From Helicobacter sp. 10-6591 (GTDB lineage Bacteria; Campylobacterota; Campylobacteria; Campylobacterales; Helicobacteraceae): DNA of 64,000 nucleotides. Below are positions 1 through 12,472 of this stretch, piece after piece (the first letter of the stretch is position 1; every line of letters starts with the position of its first letter). Below the pieces are notes generated by a model that was not told where the DNA came from, made no database searches, and saw only the letters and a list, made by a program, of their open reading frames with translations. A program made the translations under genes and the position numbers. The stretch spans positions 62,001 through 126,000 of the forward strand of contig NZ_NHYK01000001.1 in assembly GCF_003288805.1 (NCBI RefSeq). The letters are read 5' to 3'.

Positions 1-184
1 CTTTGAGGGTGGATTCTGGTAGGCACTTGCCTGTCTTATCGATGGCTATACCTCCGGCCAAAAGCTCATTGAAAGCAAAACTATGGTGGAACTTCTTTGC
101 TACAGAATCTAAGACTTTTCTTGCTTGCGCTATTACCTCAATTCCTATGCCATCTCCACTGATTAGTGCGATATTTTTTGTCAT
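1..184 (-). CDS. leuB: 3-isopropylmalate dehydrogenase, N-terminal part (cut by window edge)
   Basis: Only the first 61 codons lie in the window; the gene runs off the left end. It begins with ATG at 184 on the minus strand. The protein opens MTKNIALISGDGIGIEV, the N-terminal beta strand and GDGIG nucleotide-binding loop of isopropylmalate/isocitrate dehydrogenases. The family oxidises and decarboxylates 3-isopropylmalate with NAD in leucine synthesis. It lies 85 nt downstream of leuD on the same strand, which favours LeuB over isocitrate dehydrogenase. The catalytic part is outside the window. Confidence 0.85.
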   Translation of the reverse strand, partial: MTKNIALISGDGIGIEVIAQARKVLDSVAKKFHHSFAFNELLAGGIAIDKTGKCLPESTLK

Positions 185-269
185 CGTTACTCCTTACAAG
201 ATACAGGCTTATTTGGTGTAAATCACTCTCAGAAAGAGTGCGCTAGAGTGTGCCTTGAAATAGCATAAG

Positions 270-764
270 CTAGTTTTTCTTGTCTTTTGCTATCCAGTTC
301 AAGTAACCATTAGCATTGATGATTTCTTGTATAAATGGGGGGAATGGTGTGGTACTAAAGTTTTTTTGCGTGTGAAGGTTCTTTATAATGCCACTATCAA
401 AATCTATTTCAATCTCATCATCAGAGCTTATAGAATCTGCAATCTCCTCAGATTCTATAATCGCTAGGCCTATATTTATGGCATTGCGATAAAAAATGCG
501 AGCAAAAGATTTAGCGATAATACAGCTAATCCCACTGGCTTTAATAGCGATAGGTGCATGTTCTCGACTACTTCCACAGCCGAAATTCCAACCACCCACC
601 ATAATGTCACCCGGTTGCACCTTTTTCACAAAATCCTTGTCGATATCCTCCATGCAATGCATTGCCAACTCTTTGTGGTCAGCGGTATTGAGATAGCGCG
701 CTGGAATAATCACATCGGTATCAACATTGTCTCCATATACTAAAGCCTTTCCTCTGACTTGCAT
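270..764 (-). CDS. leuD: 3-isopropylmalate dehydratase small subunit
   Basis: A 164-residue protein of the LeuD/aconitase swivel-domain family, at the usual length for the short archaeal-type LeuD. The signature [10 protein letters not shown] is at residues 62-71, and the N-terminal [15 protein letters not shown] segment is typical. With LeuC it isomerises 2-isopropylmalate to 3-isopropylmalate in the cytoplasm. It sits between ligA (46 nt upstream) and leuB (85 nt downstream), all on the minus strand. No leuC or leuA is adjacent, so the large subunit must be encoded elsewhere or left of the window. The homoaconitase small subunit is the alternative, but the leuB neighbour argues for leucine synthesis. 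Confidence 0.93.
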   Translation of the reverse strand: MQVRGKALVYGDNVDTDVIIPARYLNTADHKELAMHCMEDIDKDFVKKVQPGDIMVGGWNFGCGSSREHAPIAIKASGISCIIAKSFARIFYRNAINIGLAIIESEEIADSISSDDEIEIDFDSGIIKNLHTQKNFSTTPFPPFIQEIINANGYLNWIAKDKKN

Positions 765-810
765 TTTTACTCCTTGTAATTAATATGAGTTTAAAGCCCT
801 AATCGTTTCA

Positions 811-2790
<1,980 letters not shown>

Positions 2791-2822
2791 TTATAGTGGA
2801 TTTGTGGATAATTTAAGCTAGA

Positions 2823-2828
2823 ATTATA
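2823..2828 (-). promoter_or_regulatory. candidate -10 box for ligA
   Basis: Read on the minus strand, the 118-nt ligA/cheV gap contains an exact TATAAT directly preceded by GTG, about 50 nt before the ligA ATG. Campylobacterota sigma-70 promoters rely mainly on the -10 element and often lack a -35 box, so this is a reasonable ligA promoter. It is predicted from sequence only. Confidence 0.4.
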
Positions 2829-2893
2829 CACCAATCCACAAGACACAAAGCAACAGAGCAAACGAAACCAAAAGCATTTTTCACAAAACTTTA

Positions 2894-3862
2894 ATGAAAC
2901 AGGAGAAAATTTTGATAGACAAAATAGATACTTCGTTGCATTTAAAAAATGAAGCGCAATTTCTTTGTTTTACACTTGAGAAAGAGGAAAATGGTGAAAT
3001 CCAGCTTTATGCAATGAATGTCTTTAAAATACGCGAGCTTATTTATTACACCGATATCATCACAGAGACAGAAGGCGATAATAGCGGCGTGCTCCTAGGA
3101 TTTTTGAATGTAAGAGATGAAACCATACCGCTTGTTGATATGCGTCGCTGGCTGTATTATCACCCTGAGCATCCAAATCGCGATTTACGCGCGCATTCTA
3201 TTGATAATGAAGATGGCAAATGTCTTGTGGTGATTTGTAATTTTTCAAACTGCACTGTGGGGCTTAAGATTCTGGGGGTTCGTCGTATCATCCAAAAGAA
3301 TTGGGCTGAAGTTAATGTAGGCAGCGAGTATGGAATCGATGGGAATTCTAAAGTCACAGCCACGACAAAATATGATGATGGTTCTGTGATACAGATTCTG
3401 GATGTAGAGCGCATGGTATCTGATATTTTCCCAGTACATGATGAAGTGAAAGAATTAGAGCTTGAAAGCATCGAAGCGATACATAGCAATAAAGTCCTGT
3501 TACTAGCCGAAGATTCCAAAACAGCCGCAAAATCCTTGCAAAACATTATAGAGAAGCTTGAAATCCAGTATTTTGCTTTTCCAAATGGCAAGGCGCTTTT
3601 GGATTATCTCGAGAATAAAGGCGTTGCGCAAATGGTCGGAGCGATCATCACAGACCTTGAAATGCCTATGGTATCAGGCTTTGAAGTATTAAAAAGAGTG
3701 AAAGAGAATCCACAGACGGCACATATTCCAGTGATTATCAACTCTTCTATGAGCTCAGATTCTAACAAGCAGATGGCAGAAGCCCTAAAGGCTGATGCTT
3801 TCATCACAAAGTCCAATCCAACAGAGATAGAACAAGCACTCAAAAAACTACTCAAACACTAG
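2894..3862 (+). CDS. cheV: CheV-type chemotaxis coupling protein (CheW domain plus receiver)
   Basis: A 322-residue protein with an N-terminal CheW-like domain (about residues 20-180) and a C-terminal response-regulator receiver (about 198-320). In the receiver the acidic pair is E206/D207, the phospho-acceptor D254 lies in ITDLEMP, and the conserved lysine is K306. CheV couples chemoreceptors to CheA and is tuned by phosphorylation. The position between ligA and aspS matches the H. pylori cheV2 locus. ATG at 2894 has no visible ribosome site. An in-frame TTG at 2912 sits 6 nt after AGGAG and could be the true start, giving a protein six residues shorter. Confidence 0.93.
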   Translation: MKQEKILIDKIDTSLHLKNEAQFLCFTLEKEENGEIQLYAMNVFKIRELIYYTDIITETEGDNSGVLLGFLNVRDETIPLVDMRRWLYYHPEHPNRDLRAHSIDNEDGKCLVVICNFSNCTVGLKILGVRRIIQKNWAEVNVGSEYGIDGNSKVTATTKYDDGSVIQILDVERMVSDIFPVHDEVKELELESIEAIHSNKVLLLAEDSKTAAKSLQNIIEKLEIQYFAFPNGKALLDYLENKGVAQMVGAIITDLEMPMVSGFEVLKRVKENPQTAHIPVIINSSMSSDSNKQMAEALKADAFITKSNPTEIEQALKKLLKH

Positions 3863-3902
3863 GCTTCTCAAACCAAATCACAAACTTACTAAAGGATACA
3901 TA

Positions 3903-5657
3903 ATGCATAGGACACATCTTTGCACGGAAGTCAGTACAGATACTATAGGGCAGGTGGTGCATGTATGTGGTTGGTGTAATAGCTATCGCGATCACGGCGG
4001 TGTGATCTTTTTAGACTTACGCGATAAAAGCGGAATCTTACAGCTTGTCTGCGACCCGAGCTCGCCTGCTTATGAGAGTGCTTCAAGTGTGCGCGATGAG
4101 TTTGTGTTGCTTGCTAAAGGCAAAGTCCGTGCTCGCGGCGAGGGATTAGAAAATCCAAAGCTCAAAACCGGAAAAATCGAAGTCGTGCTCGATGAGCTTA
4201 TCATCGAAAACAAATCACTCACTCCGCCATTTAGCGTAGGAGAGACAAATGTCAATGAGGAGCTGCGATTAAAATATCGCTATCTTGATTTGCGCTCATT
4301 GAAAAATTTTGAGATATTCAAACTTCGCTCTGAGATAACCATCGCTATAAGAAATTCGCTGCACAAAATGGGATTTTTGGAAGTCGAGACACCCATTCTC
4401 ACGGCTTCTACGCCAGAAGGAGCGCGTGATTATCTCGTGCCATCGCGCGTGCATGATGGGCAGTTTTTTGCCTTGCCACAAAGCCCACAGCTCTTTAAGC
4501 AGCTGCTTATGGTTGGTGGCTTTGATAGGTATTTCCAGATTGCCAAATGTTTTCGCGATGAGGATTTGCGTGCTGATAGGCAGCCAGAGTTTAGTCAGAT
4601 TGATGTGGAGATGAGCTTTTGTAGCCAAGAGGATGTCATGGGTGTAGCTGAGAGCTTGCTCAAAGATATTTTTCAAATAAGCGGGCATGAGATACACATA
4701 CCTTTTGCCCGTATGCCATACATCCAAGCGATGGAGACTTATGGGAGCGATAAGCCTGATTTGCGTTTTGGCTTGCCTCTGATAGAGGTGGGGGATTTAT
4801 TTACGGATTCAAGCAATGAGATCTTTGCTTCTATCGCTGCAGATTTTCAGAGCAATCGTATCAAGGCACTCTGCGTCAAAGAAGGGGATTTGAGATTCAC
4901 ACGCAAGAGTCTGGGTGAGACAGAGGAATTTGTGCGGAAGTTTGGCGCCAAAGGGCTTGCATACATACAGCTCAAAGAAGATGGCGCTAAAGGCCCGCTT
5001 GTGAAGTTTCTGAGCGAATCAAGCTTACAAGCTCTCTTAGAACGTGTCGGGGCAGAGGTCAATGATATTGTTTTCTTTGGGGCAGGTCACAAAAAGCTTG
5101 TGTGGGATTATATGGGGCGCTTGCGTATCAAAATCGCGCAAGATTTTGACCTCATCGATACCAAAGCATTAGAATTTGTGTGGATTGTAGATTTTCCAAT
5201 GTTTGAGCGCAATGAGGACAATTCCATCTCAGCACTCCACCATCCCTTCACAATGCCCAAAAATCTAGAATCCGATGACATAGAATCCATCCAATCTATA
5301 GCCTATGATATAGTGCTCAATGGCGTGGAGCTAGGCGGGGGGAGTATAAGAATCCACAAGCCAGAGATCCAGCAAGAAGTTTTTAAGATTCTTGGTATTT
5401 CTCAAGAGGATGCAAAGCAACGCTTTGGCTTCTTGCTTGAGGCGCTAAGTTTTGGTGCGCCTCCACATGGAGGCTTTGCCATAGGACTTGATAGGCTTAT
5501 CATGCTACTTAGCAATAGCCTCTCTCTGCGCGATGTGATAGCATTCCCCAAGACGCAAAAGGCTACTTGCCTCCTTACTAATGCGCCAAATGATGTCAGC
5601 GAGGAGCAATTACGCGAGCTTCATATCCGTTTAAGAAATCTCAAAAAATCAATATAA
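3903..5657 (+). CDS. aspS: aspartyl-tRNA synthetase
   Basis: A 584-residue class II synthetase. It has an N-terminal OB-fold anticodon-binding domain (residues 1-105), then the catalytic core with motif 2 ([21 protein letters not shown], around 217-237), a bacterial GAD insertion, and motif 3 (GLDRLIMLL) near the C terminus. It charges tRNA-Asp. In related Helicobacter the enzyme is non-discriminating and also makes Asp-tRNA-Asn for the GatCAB amidotransferase; that is family knowledge and not provable here. It starts 40 nt after cheV and is followed 9 nt later by adk, so cheV-aspS-adk-ppa probably forms one transcript. Confidence 0.97.
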   Translation: MHRTHLCTEVSTDTIGQVVHVCGWCNSYRDHGGVIFLDLRDKSGILQLVCDPSSPAYESASSVRDEFVLLAKGKVRARGEGLENPKLKTGKIEVVLDELIIENKSLTPPFSVGETNVNEELRLKYRYLDLRSLKNFEIFKLRSEITIAIRNSLHKMGFLEVETPILTASTPEGARDYLVPSRVHDGQFFALPQSPQLFKQLLMVGGFDRYFQIAKCFRDEDLRADRQPEFSQIDVEMSFCSQEDVMGVAESLLKDIFQISGHEIHIPFARMPYIQAMETYGSDKPDLRFGLPLIEVGDLFTDSSNEIFASIAADFQSNRIKALCVKEGDLRFTRKSLGETEEFVRKFGAKGLAYIQLKEDGAKGPLVKFLSESSLQALLERVGAEVNDIVFFGAGHKKLVWDYMGRLRIKIAQDFDLIDTKALEFVWIVDFPMFERNEDNSISALHHPFTMPKNLESDDIESIQSIAYDIVLNGVELGGGSIRIHKPEIQQEVFKILGISQEDAKQRFGFLLEALSFGAPPHGGFAIGLDRLIMLLSNSLSLRDVIAFPKTQKATCLLTNAPNDVSEEQLRELHIRLRNLKKSI

Positions 5658-5666
5658 AGGGAGAAT

Positions 5667-6239
5667 ATGAAACAGTTATTTTTGATTATTGGAGCACCCG
5701 GAAGTGGGAAAACTACCGATGCGCAGATTATCGCTAAGAACAACGCTGAGCACATTGTGCATTACTCTACAGGGGATTTGCTGCGAGAGGAAGTATCAAG
5801 CGGAAGCGAGCGCGGGAAATTAATCGATAGCTTTGTGAGCAAAGGGAATCTCGTGCCGCTTGAGATAGTTATAGACACAATTATTAGTGCCATCAAAACC
5901 GCGCCAAAAGACATCATACTCATCGATGGCTATCCGCGTAGTGTCGAGCAAATGGAGGCTTTGGATTCCCAGCTTAAGATACACAAGGATGTCGTGCTTA
6001 AAAGCGTGATTGAAGTAGTCGTGAGCGAGGAAGTAGCCAAAGACAGAGTGCTAGGACGCGCTAGAGGTGCTGATGATAATGTGGAGGTGTTTTATAACCG
6101 TATGAATGTGTATCTAGCCCCCCTAAAGACAATCCAAGATTTTTATGCCAAAGACAATTTGCTGCACAAAATCGATGGCCAGCGCAGTATCGAGCAAATC
6201 GTAGATGACATGCAAGCATTTATCAAATCCCAACTTTAA
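5667..6239 (+). CDS. adk: adenylate kinase (short form)
   Basis: A 190-residue P-loop kinase with GAPGSGKT at residues 9-16, the AMP-binding STGDLLR segment, IDGYPRS, and the [10 protein letters not shown] region where long adenylate kinases carry the LID domain. The lack of a long zinc-type LID makes it the short form. It interconverts ATP plus AMP with two ADP. The ribosome site GGGAGAAT precedes the ATG. It lies 9 nt after aspS and 10 nt before ppa, the order known in H. pylori. Confidence 0.95.
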   Translation: MKQLFLIIGAPGSGKTTDAQIIAKNNAEHIVHYSTGDLLREEVSSGSERGKLIDSFVSKGNLVPLEIVIDTIISAIKTAPKDIILIDGYPRSVEQMEALDSQLKIHKDVVLKSVIEVVVSEEVAKDRVLGRARGADDNVEVFYNRMNVYLAPLKTIQDFYAKDNLLHKIDGQRSIEQIVDDMQAFIKSQL

Positions 6240-6249
6240 AGGACAGACA

Positions 6250-6771
6250 ATGGATTTACAAAAAATCGAAGTAGATTCAAACCCAGACAAAATCAATGTA
6301 GTAATCGAAATCCCCTATGGCTCAAATATCAAATACGAAATAGACAAAGAAAGTGGTGCTGTAGTAGTCGATAGGGTGATGTATAGCGCTATGTTCTATC
6401 CGGCTAATTACGGCTTTGTGCCAAATACTTTAAGCAATGATGGCGATCCAGCTGATGTCTTGGTGCTTAATGAGTATCCATTGCAAGCAGGCAGCGTGAT
6501 TAAGGTGCGATTGCTTGGTGTGCTTATCATGGAAGATGAGAGTGGATTGGATGAAAAGCTTATCAGCGTACCGATTTCAAAGATTGATCCGCGTTATGAC
6601 AGAATCAAAAGCCTAGATGATTTGCCACAAATCACGCTTGATAGGATTAAGAATTTTTTTGAAACCTATAAGACACTAGAACCTAACAAATGGGTAAAAG
6701 TCAAAGACTTCAAAGATGTTGCTGCAGCCAAAGAGATTCTTGAAAATGCAATAAGGAATTATAAGAAATAG
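6250..6771 (+). CDS. ppa: inorganic pyrophosphatase (family I)
   Basis: A 173-residue soluble pyrophosphatase. An upstream in-frame start at 6205 would overlap adk and add an unrelated leader; ATG at 6250 follows AAAGGACAG and gives the usual family length. The metal-binding signature DGDPADVLVL and the substrate-loop YPANYGFVP segment are intact. It hydrolyses pyrophosphate released by biosynthetic reactions, including the aminoacylation by AspRS encoded just upstream. It is last in the cheV-aspS-adk-ppa series; a 91-nt gap then separates it from the sialic-acid genes. Confidence 0.96.
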   Translation: MDLQKIEVDSNPDKINVVIEIPYGSNIKYEIDKESGAVVVDRVMYSAMFYPANYGFVPNTLSNDGDPADVLVLNEYPLQAGSVIKVRLLGVLIMEDESGLDEKLISVPISKIDPRYDRIKSLDDLPQITLDRIKNFFETYKTLEPNKWVKVKDFKDVAAAKEILENAIRNYKK

Positions 6772-6862
6772 TGCAATTTCGCGTTTTCTATCTCTCAAGA
6801 AATATCCAGCCTTATAAGCAAATTTTCTCTATGTATTTCCAATACTTATTGAAAGGATAATC

Positions 6863-7909
6863 TTGGAATCACAAGAAATTCACCTCACAGACACTATTGC
6901 TATTTCTTCTAAGATACCTCCACTTGTTATTCCTGAAATCGGGATAAACCATAACGGGTCATTAGAGATTGCCAAACTCATGGTAGATAGTGCCAAAAGA
7001 GCTGGAGCAAAGCTTATCAAGCACCAAACACATATCATAGAAGATGAGATGAGCTCTGAAGCCACAAAGATTATTCCAGGCAATGCCCAAGTCAGTATCT
7101 ATGAGATTATGAAACGATGTGCATTAAGCCGACAAGATGAAATAGCATTAAAAGAATATACAGAGAAACAAGGTCTTATGTATTTAAGCACGCCGTTTTC
7201 TCGAGCTGGAGCCAACCGCTTAGAAGATATGGGTATATGCGCATATAAAATAGGATCTGGAGAGTGTAATAATTATCCACTTATCAAGTACATAGCTGCT
7301 TTTAAAAAACCTATCTTGCTGAGTACGGGTATGAACACCTTGCATAGTATTGCCAAAAGTGTAAAGATATTAAGGGAGTTTGAAGTGCCTTTTGTACTTT
7401 TGCATACTACCAATCTCTATCCTACACCTGAAAATCTCGTACGCCTAAGCGCAATGAAAAAATTGGAATCTGAGTTCCAATGTCTTGTCGGACTAAGTGA
7501 TCATACTTTGAGCAATCTAGCCTGTCTTAGTGCTACAGCACTCGGAGCAAGTGTATTAGAGAGACATTTTACCGATACGATGGATAGAGAAGGACCAGAT
7601 ATTGTGTGTTCAATGGATGAGTTTGCCTTAAAAGATCTCATCGAGCAAAGCAGGCGTGTGTATATAATGAGAGGCGATGGAGCAAGTAAAGAAGCAACAA
7701 GCCAAGAGCAAGTCACTATAAATTTTGCCTTTGCAAGCGTAGTGAGCATAAAGCCTATACAAAAAGGCGAAATCTTAAGTACAGAAAATATTTGGGTCAA
7801 AAGACCAGCAGGAGGCATACCCGCTGAAGAATTTGAAAAGATTCTAGGCAAAAAAGCACGCACTCACATCGAATCTAACAGACAATTGCGATATGAGGAT
7901 TTTGAATGA
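6863..7909 (+). CDS. neuB: N-acetylneuraminate (sialic acid) synthase
   Basis: A 348-residue NeuB-family enzyme that condenses ManNAc with phosphoenolpyruvate to give Neu5Ac. The TIM-barrel opens with [12 protein letters not shown] (residues 22-33), continues with [13 protein letters not shown] and LSTGMN, and the C-terminal SAF-like antifreeze domain starts near residue 290. Sequence blocks such as [20 protein letters not shown] and [14 protein letters not shown] resemble the C. jejuni lipooligosaccharide enzyme NeuB1 as I remember it, rather than PseI or LegI. The start is TTG at 6863 after GAAAGGATAATC; the next methionine is far inside the barrel. It overlaps neuC by 4 nt. Legionaminic acid synthase is the alternative. 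Confidence 0.88.
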   Translation: MESQEIHLTDTIAISSKIPPLVIPEIGINHNGSLEIAKLMVDSAKRAGAKLIKHQTHIIEDEMSSEATKIIPGNAQVSIYEIMKRCALSRQDEIALKEYTEKQGLMYLSTPFSRAGANRLEDMGICAYKIGSGECNNYPLIKYIAAFKKPILLSTGMNTLHSIAKSVKILREFEVPFVLLHTTNLYPTPENLVRLSAMKKLESEFQCLVGLSDHTLSNLACLSATALGASVLERHFTDTMDREGPDIVCSMDEFALKDLIEQSRRVYIMRGDGASKEATSQEQVTINFAFASVVSIKPIQKGEILSTENIWVKRPAGGIPAEEFEKILGKKARTHIESNRQLRYEDFE

Positions 7910-9051
7910 AAAACAATAAAGACAAGAAACGCATAGTTTTTGTTACAGGTACGAGAGCAGATTTCTCCAAACTCAAATCCTTGATGCGAAAAGTCGAAGA
8001 GAATGAGAATTTCGAACTCTTTGTTTTTGTAACAGGCATGCATATGAGCAATTATTTTGGTGCGACTTTCAGAGAAGTAGAAAAAGAAGGTTTTAAAAAT
8101 ATCTACAAATTTATAAACCACGATAGATATTACTCAATGGACAAAGCCCTAAGTACAACCATAGATGGATTCTCAAAATTTGTAGCTGAGATCAAACCCC
8201 ATCTAATCATTGTGCATGGAGATCGTATCGAGCCACTTGCCGCTGCAAGTGTGGGGAGTTTGAATAATATCTTGGTTGCCCATATAGAAGGTGGAGAGAT
8301 TTCAGGAACCATAGATGACAGCCTAAGACATGCTACTTCTAAGCTTGCGCATATCCATTTGGTCAATGACCAAAAAGCCAAGAAAAATCTTATACAACTA
8401 GGAGAAGACGAAAAAGCAATTTTCATCATAGGTTCTCCCGACCTTGATATTTTGCAAGATAAAACAATCAATATCAAGCAAGTCAAAAGCTACTACGAGA
8501 TACCTTTTAAGAATTATGCAATAGCAATGTTCCATCCTGTAGTCACAGAATTTCACTCTATGATGAATCAAGCTAAAGACTTTGCTACAAGCCTTATAGA
8601 TAGTGGGAAAAACTACATAGTTATCTACCCAAACAATGATTTGGGGTTTGAATGTATCATTGAAAGCTACAAAGCATTCCAAGACAATCAACGATTTAGA
8701 ATCTTCCCATCGATTCGATTCGAATATTTTATAGCTCTACTCAAACACGCTGATTTTATTATAGGCAACTCATCTTGTATCCTCAAAGAAGCTGTATTTT
8801 TAGGCATACAAGGCATTAATGTAGGTTCAAGACAAACCAAACGCACAGGAATCGATAGTGTTCTCATCAAAAATGTCCCAAGTGATAAAGATGCCATCTT
8901 ACAAGCCATCAAAGAAATAAAGCCTTATAAAACCACAAGAAACATTTCTCCAAATACTGCACACAGAAGCGATGAGCTATTTTCCCAACTTCTACAACAA
9001 CAAGTCTTTTTTACTATAAACACACAAAAAACCTTTATGGAACTACCATGA
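7906..9051 (+). CDS. neuC: UDP-N-acetylglucosamine 2-epimerase, hydrolysing
   Basis: A 381-residue epimerase of the WecB/NeuC GT-B fold family. GTRADFSK at residues 15-22 opens the nucleotide-sugar fold, HGDRIEPLA at 104-112 and the HIEGGEISG segment carry active-site residues, and [10 protein letters not shown] lies in the C-terminal UDP-binding half. NeuC converts UDP-GlcNAc to free ManNAc and UDP, which feeds NeuB. Its start overlaps the neuB stop and its stop overlaps the neuA start, both as ATGA, implying translational coupling. Resemblance to C. jejuni NeuC1 supports the sialic-acid assignment. A hydrolysing epimerase for another nonulosonate route is less likely. Confidence 0.88.
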   Translation: MKNNKDKKRIVFVTGTRADFSKLKSLMRKVEENENFELFVFVTGMHMSNYFGATFREVEKEGFKNIYKFINHDRYYSMDKALSTTIDGFSKFVAEIKPHLIIVHGDRIEPLAAASVGSLNNILVAHIEGGEISGTIDDSLRHATSKLAHIHLVNDQKAKKNLIQLGEDEKAIFIIGSPDLDILQDKTINIKQVKSYYEIPFKNYAIAMFHPVVTEFHSMMNQAKDFATSLIDSGKNYIVIYPNNDLGFECIIESYKAFQDNQRFRIFPSIRFEYFIALLKHADFIIGNSSCILKEAVFLGIQGINVGSRQTKRTGIDSVLIKNVPSDKDAILQAIKEIKPYKTTRNISPNTAHRSDELFSQLLQQQVFFTINTQKTFMELP

Positions 9052-9719
9052 CCCTAGCAGTCATACTAGCCCGAGCCAATTCCAAAGGAATCAAGAATAA
9101 AAATCTCGCTCTTTTAGGTGGTAAACCTCTGTTGTACTACACGATTACAGCAGCTCAAGAAGCCTATGGAATAGATGAGATTGTATGTAGCAGTGATGGC
9201 GAAGAGATTTTAGAATATGCAAGTACCCATGCGATTCAAACACTCAAAAGACCAAGTATACTGGCAAGCGATACTGTCAGGAGCGATGAAGCCTTGCTGC
9301 ATGTCTTAGAGCATTTTCGCGGATTTGATACATTTATTCTGCTCCAGCCCACTTCACCACTACGCACTGCAATCCACATCACAAAAGCCCTAGAGCTGTT
9401 CTACCAAGGAGACTATACAACTCTTATAAGCGTATTTAGGACAAACAAGGAGATTCTTAAATCCTTCATCCTTGATGAAGATGGGAATCTCAAGGGAATC
9501 TGCAACAACACCTATCCTTTTATGCCACGACAAGCTTTGCCTGATGTGTTTATGAGCAATGGGGCAATTTATATCTCCAAAACATCCTTCTTTAAAAAAC
9601 ACCAAAGTTTTCTAAGTCCAAAGACAGCGCACTATGAAATGTCTCAAAACAGCAGTGTAGATATAAACGAACAATGCGACCTACTAAAAGCGCAAGAGTT
9701 TCTTGTAAGGGGCTATTAA
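9048..9719 (+). CDS. neuA: CMP-N-acetylneuraminate cytidylyltransferase
   Basis: A 223-residue cytidylyltransferase that activates sialic acid with CTP. Visible motifs are [14 protein letters not shown] (residues 6-19, nucleotide-binding loop), [32 protein letters not shown] and the metal-binding SSVDIN near the end. The loop usually reads PARxGSKG; here the proline is leucine and GG/GS is AN, so its activity merits a test. Unlike the C. jejuni NeuA1-CgtA fusion, no GalNAc transferase is attached. It is last in the neuBCA operon, and no sialyltransferase follows. A CMP-legionaminate synthetase cannot be excluded. Confidence 0.87.
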   Translation: MTLAVILARANSKGIKNKNLALLGGKPLLYYTITAAQEAYGIDEIVCSSDGEEILEYASTHAIQTLKRPSILASDTVRSDEALLHVLEHFRGFDTFILLQPTSPLRTAIHITKALELFYQGDYTTLISVFRTNKEILKSFILDEDGNLKGICNNTYPFMPRQALPDVFMSNGAIYISKTSFFKKHQSFLSPKTAHYEMSQNSSVDINEQCDLLKAQEFLVRGY

Positions 9720-9888
9720 TCACAAACCTAACATTTTGAGCACCCAAATGCTTGGCAAGATGTTTTCTGGATTCTACCAAATAGCCTCCAAGCAACATGT
9801 TTGAATAAATTCTATGGAAACTAGGATGGTTTAAGAATGCTTTGGGCACTTGAAGGGCTGTCTGACTAAGAGCAGCTTTTGGATACAA
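9720..9888 (-). pseudogene. possible gene remnant downstream of neuA (unidentified)
   Basis: The 203-nt gap between neuA and gyrA holds, on the minus strand from an ATG at 9888, an open stretch of about 56 codons with a protein-like composition (for example FLNHPSFHRIYSNMLLGGY and KHLAKHLGAQNVRFV). It then runs into antisense neuA sequence with no sign of a proper end. I do not recognise it. It looks more like the tail of a decayed gene than a working one, and chance is possible. It could mark the right boundary of the neu insertion. Confidence 0.25.
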
Positions 9889-9922
9889 TGGCGAAACTTA
9901 AAACTTGGAGAGTGTGTGAATT

Positions 9923-12382
9923 ATGGAAAATCTGCTAGAACATGGAAAAATCACTGATGTGCGTATCGATGAAAGTATAAAAGAGAGCTATCTTGATTAT
10001 TCAATGAGCGTGATTGTGGGACGTGCATTGCCTGATGCGAAAGATGGCCTAAAACCAGTACATAGGAGAATCCTCTATGCAATGCATGAACTTGGTGTAA
10101 CTTCTCGCAAACCTTATAAGAAAAGTGCGAGGATTGTGGGTGATGTCATTGGTAAATATCATCCGCATGGCGATACTGCCGTATATGATGCTTTGGTGCG
10201 AATGGCACAGGATTTTTCTATGCGTTTGGAGCTTGTCGATGGACAGGGTAACTTTGGGTCGATTGATGGGGATAGTGCTGCTGCTATGCGATATACAGAG
10301 GCTAGAATGACACAAGCAAGCGAGGAGATGCTGAGGGATATAGAAAAAGAGGTTGTTGAGTTTGTCCCAAATTATGATGATACTTTGAGTGAGCCAGCGG
10401 TTTTACCCACGAGATTGCCTAATCTGCTTATAAATGGCTCAAGTGGAATCGCTGTAGGTATGGCTACTTCTATCCCTCCACATAGAGTAGATGAGATTGT
10501 TGATGCTGTGCTGTCTGTCTTGGATTCTAAGGAAGTGAGTGTCGATGATTTGCTAGAGATTGTTAAGGGGCCAGACTTCCCCACGGGTGGAATCATCTAC
10601 GGTAAGCAGGGTATTATAGAAGCTTATCGCACAGGGCGTGGTCGTGTACGAGTGCGGGCAAAGACCCATATCGAACATGGCAAGACAAAAGAAATGATAG
10701 TCATTGATGAAGTGCCTTATATGGTTAATAAAGCCAAACTTGTAGAGCAAATCAGTGAATTAGCCAGAGAGAAGGTCATTGAGGGTATCTCGGAGGTGCG
10801 CGATGAATCTGATAGAGAGGGAATCCGTGTGGTTATAGAGCTCAAGCGCGAGGCAATGAGTGAGATTGTGCTTAATCATCTTTTTAAATCCACTACGATG
10901 GAGAGTACTTTTGGGATTATTTTGTTGGCGATTAATAATAAAGAGCCAAAAATCTTCAATCTCTTGGAGCTAATCAATATCTTTATCAATCATCGCAAGA
11001 CTATCGTTATCCGTCGTAGTATCTTTGAGTTGGAAAAGGCAAAAGCCAGAGCTCATATCTTAGAGGGACTTATCATCGCGCTTGATAATATTGATGCAGT
11101 CATATCTATAATAAGACAGAGTGCAGATACAGAATCTGCAAAAAGTGCTCTAATGGAGAAGTTTCAACTGTCGGATCTGCAAGCCAAGGCAATCTTAGAG
11201 ATGAGATTACAAAGGCTTACAGGTCTAGAGAGAGATAAGATTCTGAGCGAACATGCAGAGCTTTTAAAGGAAATTGCGCGTTTAGAGGCAATACTTAGAA
11301 GTGAGGAGAAGCTAAAGGAAATTATTAAATCTGAGTTACTCGAAGTCAAAGAGAAGTTTAGCTCGCCACGCAGAACACAGATTGAGGATGATTATGATGC
11401 TATAGATATAGAGGATTTGATTCCAAATGAGCCGGTGGTAGTAACTATAAGTCATCGCGGCTATGTCAAGCGAGTACAGCTCAAGGTGTATGAGAAGCAA
11501 AACCGCGGAGGCAAAGGCAAGATAAGTGGCAATACACATGATGATGACTTCATAGAATCTTTTTTTGTAGCAAATACGCATGATACGATTATGTTTATCA
11601 CAAATCGTGGGCAGCTGTATTGGCTGAAGGTGTATAAGATCCCAGAAGCTGGCAGGACTGCTATAGGCAAGGCAGTGGTAAACCTTATCAGTCTTCAAAG
11701 CGATGAGAAAATCATGGCCACCATCACTACGACTGATTTCAATAATGATAAATCATTGGTGTTTTTTACAAAAAATGGAATCGTGAAGCGGACAAATCTA
11801 AGCGAATATAGCAATATACGGAGTGTAGGCGTGCGCGCGATAAATCTCGATGAGAATGATGAGATTGTCGGCGCAAATATCATCACGCAAGATACTAAGG
11901 AGCTCTTTATTGCGACTTATAAGGGTATGTGTATACGATTTAGTATCGATGATGTGCGTGAGATTGGGCGTGTTAGTCGAGGGGTCACAGGCATAAGATT
12001 CAAAGCAAATGAGGACTTTGTGATAGGAGCTACAACTCTTGAAAGCGATAGTGATAAACTACTAAGTGTAAGCGAGCAGGGCATAGGTAAGCAGACAAGT
12101 GCTGGGGAATACAGACTGCAAAGTCGCGGTGGAAAAGGTGTCATCGCGATGAAGCTCACTGCAAAAACAGGGAAGCTTGTGAGCGTGATAAGCATAAATG
12201 ATGAAAATATGGACCTTATGGTGCTTACAAGCTCAGGCAAAATGATACGAGTAGATACAGAGGCTATAAGAGAAGCTGGACGCAATACAAGCGGGGTGAA
12301 AATCGTCAATGTAGGTGATGATAAAGTTGCTTATGCTAACAAATGTCCAAAACAAAAACAAGATGAATTAGAAGGTGAATAA
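9923..12382 (+). CDS. gyrA: DNA gyrase subunit A
   Basis: An 819-residue GyrA. The winged-helix and tower domains contain the quinolone region with [21 protein letters not shown]85 and D89 correspond to E. coli S83 and D87. The catalytic tyrosine is Y124 in [10 protein letters not shown]. The C-terminal half contains repeated beta-pinwheel blades that wrap DNA, including the GyrA-box-like QNRGGKGK stretch. With GyrB it introduces negative supercoils using ATP. T85 and D89 look like the sensitive type. It starts 203 nt after the neu cassette and is followed 90 nt later by leuS. No defects are seen. Confidence 0.97.
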   Translation: MENLLEHGKITDVRIDESIKESYLDYSMSVIVGRALPDAKDGLKPVHRRILYAMHELGVTSRKPYKKSARIVGDVIGKYHPHGDTAVYDALVRMAQDFSMRLELVDGQGNFGSIDGDSAAAMRYTEARMTQASEEMLRDIEKEVVEFVPNYDDTLSEPAVLPTRLPNLLINGSSGIAVGMATSIPPHRVDEIVDAVLSVLDSKEVSVDDLLEIVKGPDFPTGGIIYGKQGIIEAYRTGRGRVRVRAKTHIEHGKTKEMIVIDEVPYMVNKAKLVEQISELAREKVIEGISEVRDESDREGIRVVIELKREAMSEIVLNHLFKSTTMESTFGIILLAINNKEPKIFNLLELINIFINHRKTIVIRRSIFELEKAKARAHILEGLIIALDNIDAVISIIRQSADTESAKSALMEKFQLSDLQAKAILEMRLQRLTGLERDKILSEHAELLKEIARLEAILRSEEKLKEIIKSELLEVKEKFSSPRRTQIEDDYDAIDIEDLIPNEPVVVTISHRGYVKRVQLKVYEKQNRGGKGKISGNTHDDDFIESFFVANTHDTIMFITNRGQLYWLKVYKIPEAGRTAIGKAVVNLISLQSDEKIMATITTTDFNNDKSLVFFTKNGIVKRTNLSEYSNIRSVGVRAINLDENDEIVGANIITQDTKELFIATYKGMCIRFSIDDVREIGRVSRGVTGIRFKANEDFVIGATTLESDSDKLLSVSEQGIGKQTSAGEYRLQSRGGKGVIAMKLTAKTGKLVSVISINDENMDLMVLTSSGKMIRVDTEAIREAGRNTSGVKIVNVGDDKVAYANKCPKQKQDELEGE

Positions 12383-12409
12383 AGAGATTCTAATAACTTG
12401 GGCAAAGCA

Positions 12410-12434
12410 GGGTAAATAACCCCTTATCTTTTTA
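12410..12434 (+). terminator. weak candidate terminator after gyrA
   Basis: A short GGGT/ACCC stem with a five-base AAATA loop is followed by a T-rich run (TTATCTTTTT) in the gyrA-leuS gap. The stem is only four base pairs, so termination would be partial at best. leuS begins 38 nt later. Confidence 0.3.
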
Positions 12435-12472
12435 TCACAATTTACAATTACCAAATTAGGCAGGGATTTAAG

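Noticed and set aside
4296-4727. A 143-codon minus-strand frame inside aspS
   Set aside because: It is fully antisense to a conserved synthetase core; long antisense frames are common here because of codon bias.
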